A DNA stretch of 5,610 bases from an uncultured Eubacteriales bacterium (GCA_900555525.1 USLP01000112.1:1-5610), one strand, 5' to 3'; shown: positions 1 through 5,136, counted from the stretch's first letter. Notes: generated by a model from the letters alone, not told the origin. Translations and numbers: made by a program.

Positions 1-1
1 G

Positions 2-760
2 GTTAGCGTTTTTATGATTATTTTTTCGCTGTGCTTCGGAGCATGGGGCTACAGCGCAAAATCCGTATGTCTTTATGACATAAAAGATAAGAAAATTGTT
101 TACGGTTACAACGAAAACGAAAAAATGGAGCCTGCGTCGATAACAAAAATCGTTACGGCGATTACGGCGCTCTCATTGGGAGACAGCGATGAAACGGTAA
201 CCGTAAGCGCACGTGCGGCAGGCACGGAGGGGTCGAGCCTGTATCTTAAATCGGGCGAGACGCTCACGCTTTCGGAGCTGCTTTACGGGCTTATGCTTCA
301 TTCGGGAAACGATGCCGCAAATGCCATAGCCGACCATTTCGGCTATGATGAATTTATACATGAAATGAACGAAACGGCTCGCTATGCAGGGGCAGTAAAT
401 TCACATTTTGAAAATCCGTCGGGTTTGCCCTCGTCCGCGCATTACGTTACGGCGGCGGATATGGCGAAAATCACGGCTTATGCACTTGAAAATCCGACGT
501 TTCGTGAGATTGTTTCCGCAAAAACCGCGCAAATTTCAAATAACGGCAACGGAAACAGATACTTAAAAAATCATAATAAGCTTTTGTGGTTATATTCAAA
601 TACAATCGGCGTAAAAACAGGGTTTACCAAAAGCGCCGGCCGTACGCTCGTTTCGGCGGCACAAAAGGACGGACGCACGCTTGTATGCGTAACGCTTTGC
701 GACCCCGACGATTGGAATGACCATATAAGCCTTTATAAAAAATATTTGGAAAAGGAATGA
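2..760 (+). CDS. D-alanyl-D-alanine carboxypeptidase (penicillin-binding protein, peptidase S11), 5' end probably outside window
   Basis: A serine DD-carboxypeptidase that removes the terminal D-Ala from peptidoglycan stem peptides outside the membrane. Numbering from the first ATG in the window (position 14), all three catalytic motifs are present: SxxK at 42-45 (S-I-T-K, nucleophile Ser42), SGN at 97-99, and KTG at 201-203. A hydrophobic signal-peptide core (residues 2-13) ends in a YSA-like cleavage site. The frame is open to the window edge, there is no Shine-Dalgarno before position 14, and the expected basic n-region is missing, so the true start is probably upstream; ATG 14 is the fallback. 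The protein ends about 45 residues after KTG, so the C-terminal beta domain and amphipathic anchor of classical PBP5/DacA/DacF are absent, suggesting a soluble or signal-anchored enzyme. Only 7 bases separate it from the pseudouridine synthase gene, as expected for one operon. In B. subtilis dacB lies near rluB, so a DacB-like sporulation or wall-maturation role is possible, but the subfamily is not resolved. No spmA/spmB lies between. Confidence 0.93.
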   Translation, partial: VSVFMIIFSLCFGAWGYSAKSVCLYDIKDKKIVYGYNENEKMEPASITKIVTAITALSLGDSDETVTVSARAAGTEGSSLYLKSGETLTLSELLYGLMLHSGNDAANAIADHFGYDEFIHEMNETARYAGAVNSHFENPSGLPSSAHYVTAADMAKITAYALENPTFREIVSAKTAQISNNGNGNRYLKNHNKLLWLYSNTIGVKTGFTKSAGRTLVSAAQKDGRTLVCVTLCDPDDWNDHISLYKKYLEKE

Positions 761-767
761 TAAGCTT

Positions 768-1493
768 TTGAGATTGCAGAAATATATAGCCGAAGCAGGC
801 ATTTGCTCACGCAGAAAAGCGGAGGAGCTTATAGCCGAGGGCAAGGTTAAGGTAAACGGAGCAGTCGTAACCGTTATGGGTACAACCGTGGACGAAAGCG
901 ACCGTGTCGAGGTTTCGGGCGAGCTTATAAATTCGCTCGAAAAAAAGGTTTACTATATGCTTAATAAGCCGAAAGGGTATGTAACAACCGTTAAAGATCA
1001 GTTCGGCAGACCCTCCGTTACGGAGCTTGCGGGCGTTACGGACAAGCGTATTTATCCTGCGGGACGTCTTGACTATAACACGGAGGGACTTTTGATACTT
1101 ACGAATGACGGCGATTTTGTGAACAAAATAATTCATCCGTCAAACAAAATTGAAAAAAAATACGAAGCCGTCATAAACGGCAAACTTACCGATGACGAAG
1201 CCGAAAAATTAAGACGGGGCGTTGTGATAGACGGCAAAAAAACCATGCCTGCCGAGGTTTTTCTGTCGGAGATTTATAAAGACAAAAGTATAGTCGAGGT
1301 TACGATTACCGAGGGCAGAAACCGCCAGGTAAGAAAAATGTTTGAAACTGTGGGGCATCATGTAATAGATTTAAAAAGAGTTGCCCTGGGCGGACTTACT
1401 TTGGGAAATCTCAAAACGGGGCGCATAAGAAAGCTCAATCCGAGCGAAGTTGGCGCACTTTTAAGCATGGCGGGCAAAAACAAAAGAAGCTAA
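768..1493 (+). CDS. rluB: RluB/RsuA-family 23S rRNA pseudouridine synthase
   Basis: Converts a specific uridine of rRNA to pseudouridine; family members of this type modify 23S rRNA near the peptidyl transferase centre (RluB) or 16S rRNA (RsuA). The 241-residue protein has an N-terminal S4 RNA-binding domain (about 1-60, with the typical L-Q-K-Y-I-A-x-A-G-x-x-S-R-R-x-A-E start) followed by the catalytic domain. The catalytic Asp is Asp102 in G-R-L-D-Y-N-T-E-G (99-107). The family motifs E-G-R-N-R-Q-V-R-K-M (182-191) and K-R-V-A-L-G-G-L (203-210) are intact. Translation begins at TTG 768: the conserved S4 start follows at once, no in-frame ATG is available, and a purine-rich AAAGGAA lies 11-12 bases upstream, at the end of the preceding gene. 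Length and start fit RluB better than RsuA, and the neighbouring carboxypeptidase gene matches the Firmicute rluB context. The gene is probably co-transcribed with both neighbours. Confidence 0.93.
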   Translation: MRLQKYIAEAGICSRRKAEELIAEGKVKVNGAVVTVMGTTVDESDRVEVSGELINSLEKKVYYMLNKPKGYVTTVKDQFGRPSVTELAGVTDKRIYPAGRLDYNTEGLLILTNDGDFVNKIIHPSNKIEKKYEAVINGKLTDDEAEKLRRGVVIDGKKTMPAEVFLSEIYKDKSIVEVTITEGRNRQVRKMFETVGHHVIDLKRVALGGLTLGNLKTGRIRKLNPSEVGALLSMAGKNKRS

Positions 1494-1496
1494 TTA

Positions 1497-1506
1497 AAGG
1501 AAAGGA
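1497..1506 (+). promoter_or_regulatory. Ribosome binding site of the phosphohexomutase gene
   Basis: A purine-rich AAAGGAAAGGA stretch sits in the 23-base gap between the pseudouridine synthase stop (1493) and the mutase ATG (1517), about 10 bases before the start. It supports ATG 1517. No promoter is visible in the gap, in keeping with transcription from upstream. Confidence 0.6.
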
Positions 1507-1516
1507 TATATATAAA

Positions 1517-3235
1517 ATGAACACAAGAGAAAATTTTGAAAAATGGCTTAATTATGATAAGCTGGAGGAAAGCTTGAAAAAGGAGCTTTTGGAAATTAAA
1601 GATGATGAAAACGAAATAAACGAAAGATTTTCGACAGCGCTTTCGTTCGGTACGGCAGGCTTAAGAGGAATAATAAGAGCAGGCACGAACGGAATGAATA
1701 TATACACCGTAAGACAGGCAACGCAGGGACTTGCAAACCTTATTAAGAAAAACGGTAAGGACGCTATGAACGCAGGCGTTGCGATTGCTTATGATTCGCG
1801 TATATGCTCCGATACATTTTCAATCGAAGCGGCAAAGGTTTTGGCAGGCAACGGCATAAAGGTTTTCTTATTTGAAAGTCTGCGCCCCACGCCTATGCTT
1901 TCTTTTGCAATAAGATATTTAAAAACTACGGCAGGTATAGTTGTTACGGCATCGCATAACCCTGCTAAATATAACGGATATAAGGCTTATTGGTCGGACG
2001 GCGCACAGCTTCCGCCCGAAGAATCGCAGATAGTATTTGAAGAAATGCAGAAGGTTGATATTTTTGACGGCGTTGTGTCCATGGACTACGATAAAGCTGT
2101 ATCGGAGGGAATAATAAAAATTATTTCCAAGGAGGTAGACGAGCCGTATTACGAATACATCATGAGCCTTTCGATAAATCCCGACGCTCTTAAAAATACC
2201 GACTTGAAGGGTGTTTAGACGGCTTTCCACGGCGCGGGAAATATCCCCGTAAGAACCGTACTTGACAGAATGGGACTTAAAAACGTAACCGTTGTTAAGG
2301 AGCAGGAGCTTCCCGACGGAAGATTCCCGACAGTAAAATCGCCTAACCCCGAAGATTCCGAGGGCTTCGTTATTGCAAGGGAATACGCAAAAAAGGTTGA
2401 CGCCGATATAATCGTCGGAACAGACCCCGATTCCGACAGAGTGGGACTTCTTCTCAAAAATTCATCGGGAGAATATGAAATTCTAAACGGAAATCAGATT
2501 GGTATAGTTTTGGTTAATTACGTTTTGGAGGGACTTAAAAAGAACAACAAAATCCCCGCAAACGGCGTAATTATAAAATCAATCGTTACAACAAATATGA
2601 TAAACGAAATCGCAAGAGCGTATAACGTTAAGGTTATGAACGTGCTTACCGGCTTTAAGTATATCGGTGAAAAAATAAAGCAGTTTGAAGCTGATAAAAG
2701 CCATACGTATCTGTTCGGCTTTGAAGAAAGCTTCGGTTACCTTTCGGGCACAAAAGCAAGAGATAAGGACGCTGTAAACGCTTCCATGCTCATATGCGAG
2801 GCGGCGGCTTTCTATAAAAAGCAGGGGAAGACGCTAAAAGAAGTGCTTGATTCTATCTATGAAAAATACGGTTATTATACGGAAAAAACAATCTCCGTTA
2901 CGTATGAAGGACTTTCGGGAATACAGAAAATCAAGGATATGATGGAAAACCTCGTTAAGAATCCCCCGAAAGAATTTGCAGGTGTTAAAGTTCTTTATGT
3001 GAACGATTATCTCAATTCCGTAAGAACAAATGCACAAACAAACGAAACCGAACCGTTCGACTTTGAAAAATCCAACGTTTTGAGCTATGACCTTGAAGAC
3101 GGCACGCTTCTCACGATTCGTCCGTCGGGCACAGAACCCAAAATCAAGGCTTATGTTATGACAAAGGGAAAAACGCAAGCGCAAGCTGAAGAAAATAAAG
3201 AAAAATTCACAAACGCAATAAGAAAATTAATATAA
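1517..3235 (+). pseudogene. pgcA: Alpha-phosphoglucomutase / phosphomannomutase (phosphohexomutase), interrupted by an in-frame TAG at codon 234
   Basis: Encodes an alpha-D-phosphohexomutase of the PgcA/COG1109 type, which interconverts glucose-1-P and glucose-6-P (or the mannose equivalents), feeding UDP-glucose and wall or glycolipid precursors in the cytosol. The frame spans 572 codons, the normal family length, if the TAG at 2216-2218 is counted as a residue. Domain I holds G-T-A-G-L-R-G (45-51) and the phosphoserine loop T-A-S-H-N-P (144-149, Ser146). Domain II holds the metal loop D-P-D-S-D-R (303-308). Domain III holds the sugar-binding G-F-E-E-S-F-G-Y (401-408). Domain IV holds the phosphate-binding R-P-S-G-T-E-P (535-541). 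All catalytic motifs are intact, and there is no frameshift: both halves use the same frame. The stop falls where relatives usually have Tyr (Y-T-P-x-H-G, here stop-T-A-F-H-G), one base from TAT or TAC. Termination would leave 233 residues lacking the metal and sugar loops. An internal ATG at 2270 lacks a good Shine-Dalgarno and would omit domain I. The gene is either inactivated very recently, read through, or affected by a sequence error. Confidence 0.85.
2216..2218 (+). other. In-frame amber codon within the phosphohexomutase gene
   Basis: The TAG is codon 234 of the mutase frame, preceded by L-K-G-V and followed directly by T-A-F-H-G-A-G-N, the conserved start of domain II. The complete genes of the window end in TGA (carboxypeptidase) or TAA (pseudouridine synthase, the mutase itself at 3233, DUF1015), so no complete gene here uses TAG as its natural terminator. 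The sample is far too small to infer codon reassignment. Confidence 0.9.
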
Positions 3236-3266
3236 TTTTAAGGGCGGATATTATCCGCCCTTAAAA
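3236..3266 (+). terminator. Perfect inverted repeat directly after the phosphohexomutase stop, possible terminator
   Basis: Two perfectly complementary 15-base arms (3236-3250 and 3252-3266) centre on one base; as RNA this gives about 13 pairs with a TATTA loop. The GC core is GGGCGG/CCGCCC. It begins at the base after the TAA, the usual place for an intrinsic terminator. However, the arm is followed by TTAAAACG rather than a T-tract, and by symmetry the minus strand is no better. It may be a weak terminator, an mRNA 3'-end stabiliser or a protein site. Confidence 0.5.
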
Positions 3267-3284
3267 CGTAAAAACCAATTTACG

Positions 3285-3329
3285 CACAATTCCGTAGGGG
3301 CAGGGCGGCGCTCAGCCCGGGGAATACCC
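3285..3329. repeat. GC-rich intergenic repeat-like segment (REP-like)
   Basis: A G/C-rich block (CCGTAGGGG, then GGGCGGCGC, then AGCCCGGGG) lies in otherwise AT-rich intergenic DNA between the mutase and the DUF1015 gene. Short complementary parts (GGGC with GCCC, AGGG with CCCT) could fold. From memory, dispersed intergenic repeats with a CGTAGGGGC start and a GCCCG end are common in gut Clostridia; this looks like a degenerate copy. Only one copy of this exact form is in the window, so repeat status is inferred. Confidence 0.35.
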
Positions 3330-3342
3330 TAAAATAAATAAA

Positions 3343-3347
3343 AGGAG
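3343..3347 (+). promoter_or_regulatory. Shine-Dalgarno of the DUF1015 gene
   Basis: AGGAG stands 8 bases before ATG 3356, an optimal arrangement that fixes the start of the DUF1015 gene. No convincing promoter is visible in the 120-base gap upstream, so the gene may depend on read-through past the inverted repeat at 3236-3266. Confidence 0.75.
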
Positions 3348-3355
3348 AAACAAAA

Positions 3356-4651
3356 ATGGCAGAAGTCAAAGCTTTCAAAGCGCTCAGATATACCGACACA
3401 AAAAACATGAAAAACCTTGTTACACCGCCGTATGATATAATTTCGCCCGACGCACAAAAAAATTATTACGACAGGGACAAAAATAATGTTATACGCCTTG
3501 AATACGGCATAATCAACGAAAGCGACAGTGAAAACGATAACCGCTATACAAGGGCGAAAGAGTTTTTGGATAAAAGCCTTGCAAACGGCGTTTTAAAGAC
3601 CGACCCCGAAAACGCTTACTACATATATGAGGAAATTTTCGAGGCGCTCGGCAGAAGGATGTCGCTGAAAGGAATTTTTGCTGCTGTTAAGCTTGAAGAA
3701 TTTGATAAAAAAATCATACTTCCTCACGAGGAAACACTTTCAAAAGCGAAAAAAGACAGGCTTTTGCTTATGGAGCATACCGACTGCAATTTTTCTCCGA
3801 TTTATCTTATGTATTCCGATGAAAAAAGGGAAATCCCCGAAGTTATCGACAAACATTCACAGTGTGAGCCTGCGGTTTCATTTGTTAATGATGACGGAAT
3901 AGAGCAGAGGCTTTGGCTTATCACAGATGAAACGGATATAAAAATCATTGAAAATGCCTTTTCAAAAAAACAGCTTTTCATCGCCGACGGTCATCACCGC
4001 TACGAAACGGCGCTTAATTTCCGCAATGAAAAACGTGCCGAAAACCCGAATTTTACAGGCGATGAGGGGTATAATTATGTTATGTCGTTTCTTATCGATA
4101 TGGAAAATACGGGTCTTGTTGTTTTGCCTACTCACCGCATGATTAAAGGAATAGCGGATTTTTCGCCGAAAAAAATCACAGACGCTTTAAAAGAAAATTT
4201 TACGGTTGAAAAATTGCCGTGCGAAAAAAGCGAAGATATAGAAAACGGCATAAAAACGGAAAACGAAAAGATTTTCGGATTTTATACGGGCGGTGATTTT
4301 TATTACAGAATTACGCTTAAAAGTGAAGAAAATGCCGAAAAGGAAATGAAAGGCGCATCGAAATATTACAGAGCGCTCGACGTTGCCGTGCTTCACAGCA
4401 TGATTTTGGAAAAGCTCTTTGGAATCGATAAGGAAAATATGGCAAATCAGAAAAATCTCACATATACGAGAAGCGCCGATGAAGCTGTAAAAAGCGTTAA
4501 AAACGGCGAATATCAGTGTGCATTCATCATAAACGCAACGAAAATTTCGCAGATTAAAGATATTTCTTTAAACAACGAAAAAATGCCCCAAAAGTCAACG
4601 TATTTCTATCCGAAACTTGTTACGGGCATTGTTATGAATAAGCTGAAATAA
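3356..4651 (+). CDS. DUF1015 family protein (COG4198)
   Basis: A complete 431-residue protein of the DUF1015 family, near the family's usual length and probably cytosolic, since no signal peptide or membrane segment is visible. Family hallmarks seen are P-P-Y-D-I-I-S at 24-30, N-V-I-R-L at 44-48, the central A-D-G-H-H-R-Y-E-T-A at 210-219, and the C-terminal M-P-Q-K-S-T-Y-F-Y-P-K-L at 410-421. The biochemical role is not firmly established to my knowledge. In Clostridia these genes are often found beside serine biosynthesis genes (serA, serC). The D-G-H-H-R motif resembles that of ParB/sulfiredoxin-fold enzymes such as free-serine kinases (SerK, SbnI). A kinase-like or amino acid related role is therefore an inference, not an assignment. 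No ser genes occur here; the upstream neighbour is the mutase and the downstream side is the small toxin-like locus. Start at ATG 3356 is fixed by AGGAG 8 bases upstream. Base composition matches the genes to its left. Confidence 0.9.
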   Translation: MAEVKAFKALRYTDTKNMKNLVTPPYDIISPDAQKNYYDRDKNNVIRLEYGIINESDSENDNRYTRAKEFLDKSLANGVLKTDPENAYYIYEEIFEALGRRMSLKGIFAAVKLEEFDKKIILPHEETLSKAKKDRLLLMEHTDCNFSPIYLMYSDEKREIPEVIDKHSQCEPAVSFVNDDGIEQRLWLITDETDIKIIENAFSKKQLFIADGHHRYETALNFRNEKRAENPNFTGDEGYNYVMSFLIDMENTGLVVLPTHRMIKGIADFSPKKITDALKENFTVEKLPCEKSEDIENGIKTENEKIFGFYTGGDFYYRITLKSEENAEKEMKGASKYYRALDVAVLHSMILEKLFGIDKENMANQKNLTYTRSADEAVKSVKNGEYQCAFIINATKISQIKDISLNNEKMPQKSTYFYPKLVTGIVMNKLK

Positions 4652-4665
4652 TGCGAAATTATATA

Positions 4666-4706
4666 TTTGCGCAAACTTACGGAAATTCCTTTCGAGTTTC
4701 CGTGAG
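4666..4706 (+). terminator. Palindrome and hairpin after the DUF1015 gene, weak terminator candidate
   Basis: A perfect 10-base palindrome TTTGCGCAAA (4666-4675) is followed at once by a hairpin with 10-base arms (4676-4685 CTTACGGAAA, 4697-4706 TTTCCGTGAG; one G-T wobble, 11-base loop). It starts 24 bases past the DUF1015 stop, a fitting place for transcript termination. The sequence after the hairpin is GAAAAC-like with no T-tract, so Rho-independent termination is doubtful and read-through to the terminator at 4857 is possible. Confidence 0.4.
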
Positions 4707-4774
4707 AAAACTGTCGGCAAATGCCTCCGCAAGCGTGTAAAATTTAAACAAACAAAAAAATTTGCCAAAACCAC

Positions 4775-4803
4775 TTGACAAAATAAAAATTACGTATTAT
4801 AAT
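4775..4803 (+). promoter_or_regulatory. Perfect consensus sigma-A promoter for a short convergent RNA
   Basis: TTGACA (4775-4780), a 17-base spacer and TATAAT (4798-4803) match the vegetative consensus at every hexamer position. An A-run (4754-4760) upstream could act as an UP element. The predicted start is G4810 or G4811. No gene with a ribosome binding site follows in this direction before the terminator 50 bases on, so the promoter appears to serve a non-coding RNA. Confidence 0.85.
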
Positions 4804-4809
4804 ATAAAT

Positions 4810-4899
4810 GGAAAAGGTAAGATTTCAAACGGTCATGCCAAATTCATAACGTCATGAATAACGCCATTTGCTTTGGTAGGCTGGCGTTATTTTGCTTTT
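4810..4899 (+). ncRNA. Predicted antisense RNA, candidate RNA antitoxin
   Basis: An RNA of about 90 nt is predicted between the perfect consensus promoter (4775-4803) and the intrinsic terminator (4857-4899). It contains no credible ORF: the 13-codon frame from ATG 4808 would begin upstream of the predicted transcription start and has no Shine-Dalgarno. Its 3' part is the exact complement of the last codons, stop codon and 3' untranslated end of the minus-strand peptide mRNA, giving at least about 43 paired bases. The duplex could cover the whole RNA if that mRNA reads through the hairpin. A stronger promoter on the RNA than on the peptide gene and 3'-overlapping convergent transcription are what type I antitoxins of the RatA/SR4 kind show. 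The RNA also folds a small internal stem (4842-4847 with 4854-4859) that competes with the terminator arm. Its existence is inferred from signals alone. Confidence 0.65.
4857..4899 (+). terminator. Intrinsic terminator shared by the convergent RNA and the peptide gene 3' end
   Basis: Perfect 10-base arms AATAACGCCA (4857-4866) and TGGCGTTATT (4882-4891) enclose a 15-base loop, and the right arm runs into TTTTGCTTTTATT: a good plus-strand terminator. On the minus strand the hairpin contains the peptide's stop codon and is followed only by TTATT then CATGACG, so termination there should be weaker; the hairpin may serve both directions unequally. Confidence 0.8.
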
Positions 4900-4961
4900 A
4901 TTGCAAATACTATCATAAATACAATAGTAAAGAAAATTATTCTTAATATGTATTTAACCAT
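4887..4961 (-). CDS. 24-residue hydrophobic peptide, candidate type I toxin
   Basis: A 24-codon ORF encodes a small hydrophobic peptide that would insert in the membrane. Residues 8-21 (I-I-F-F-T-I-V-F-M-I-V-F-A-I) form one short membrane segment, flanked by basic residues at Lys3, Arg7, Lys22 and Lys24, with no acidic residue at all. The start is ATG (complement of 4959-4961), preceded by AAAGGAGG with 8-base spacing, an ideal Shine-Dalgarno, and by its own near-consensus promoter at 5051-5079. These signals make so short an ORF credible. Size, charge pattern and context (convergent antisense RNA, sequestered ribosome site) resemble type I toxins such as Fst, TxpA, BsrG, Ibs and ShoB in kind, but I recognise no sequence family. 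The stop codon lies in the arm of the terminator hairpin. It is not a leader peptide of a larger gene: the next gene in its direction lies on the opposite strand. The effect on cells is inferred; a harmless small membrane protein remains possible. Confidence 0.7.
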   Translation of the reverse strand: MVKYILRIIFFTIVFMIVFAIKAK

Positions 4962-4966
4962 AGTAA

Positions 4967-4987
4967 CCACCTCCTTTCGGAGCGTGG
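4967..4987 (-). promoter_or_regulatory. Shine-Dalgarno sequestered in a GAAA-tetraloop hairpin
   Basis: On the minus strand CCAC, a bulged G, CTCC, a GAAA loop, GGAG and GTGG fold into two stacked 4-pair stems capped by a GNRA tetraloop. The whole core of the ribosome site AAAGGAGG (4970-4977) lies in the loop and 3' arm, so the folded mRNA should hide it from ribosomes. Such sequestration is a known control device of type I toxin mRNAs. Confidence 0.7.
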
Positions 4988-5020
4988 CATAACCGCCCAG
5001 CTCGGCATAAATAATATGCC
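4986..5020 (-). promoter_or_regulatory. Alternative stem-loops in the peptide mRNA leader
   Basis: In the predicted leader of about 82 nt, GGCATA (5020-5015) can pair with TATGCC at 5009-5004 (6 pairs, 5-base loop) or with a second TATGCC at 4991-4986. The second copy overlaps the first bases of the hairpin that hides the Shine-Dalgarno (4986-4987). The two pairings exclude each other, so a structural switch is possible but not shown. Confidence 0.4.
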
Positions 5021-5050
5021 TTAACTGTTATCAATCTTACCTCAATATTT

Positions 5051-5079
5051 ATTTTACCATAAATTAATTGTTTTGTCAA
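5051..5079 (-). promoter_or_regulatory. Strong sigma-A promoter of the small peptide gene
   Basis: Reading the minus strand, TTGACA (5079-5074), a 17-base spacer and TAAAAT (5056-5051) form a near-consensus promoter; TGG directly before the -10 adds an extended -10 element. The start is predicted near 5043, giving an mRNA of about 190 nt to the hairpin at 4857. It is one base away from consensus, slightly weaker on paper than the opposing promoter at 4775. Confidence 0.8.
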
Positions 5080-5104
5080 CAAATTTTTATGATTTATGCA
5101 AATC

Positions 5105-5136
5105 TATGGACGGACAGAACCCTGTGTGCTCGCCCG
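5105..5136. repeat. GC-rich repeat-like segment before the right-end membrane protein gene
   Basis: A G/C-rich block running from GGACGGACAG through CCCTGTGTG to CTCGCCCG stands out of very AT-rich DNA, with a small ACAG-AACC-CTGT stem. It ends in GCCCG like the block at 3285-3329 and resembles, from memory, dispersed intergenic repeats of gut Clostridia. It may be a decayed copy of the same class and could mark a boundary between core and acquired DNA. Confidence 0.3.

Larger units (their letters stand above)
4756..5088. repeat. Imperfect inverted repeat formed by the two promoter and 5'-leader regions
   Basis: The plus strand from 4756 and the minus strand from 5088 share AAAAATTTG (4756-4764; 5088-5080), TTGACAAAA (4775-4783; 5079-5071) and AGGTAAGATT (4815-4824; 5042-5033) in the same order, separated by small length differences. 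From the -35 to the end of the last block about 34 of 47 aligned bases agree by hand count, though AT-richness inflates this. The exact 10-base block lies just after both predicted transcription starts. Confidence 0.55.

Noticed and set aside
807..1136. Long minus-strand ORF opposite the pseudouridine synthase, and similar ORFs opposite the other genes
   Set aside because: They are mirror frames of strongly conserved genes, lack ribosome sites and look like no known protein.
2200..2240. Frameshift as the cause of the mutase interruption
   Set aside because: Both halves are in the same frame and the family sequence continues without gain or loss of residues; a single-base substitution explains the stop.
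2270..3235. A separate gene starting at ATG 2270, making the mutase a natural two-part enzyme
   Set aside because: The frame is the same as the upstream part, the residues between the TAG and 2270 still match the family, there is no good ribosome site, and the split falls inside a domain.
3678..4142. Plus-strand alternative-frame ORFs inside the DUF1015 gene
   Set aside because: They are nested in a conserved coding frame, basic and low in complexity, with no start signals.
4710..4740. Small GGCAAATGCC stem and a minus-strand GGAGG in the lead-in to the plus-strand promoter
   Set aside because: The stem has four pairs with a 2-base loop, and no ORF with a sensible start follows the GGAGG on the minus strand.
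4808..4849. Plus-strand 13-codon ORF starting at ATG 4808 within the antisense RNA
   Set aside because: The ATG lies at or before the predicted transcription start, has no Shine-Dalgarno, and the peptide shows no notable features; the region is better explained as non-coding RNA.
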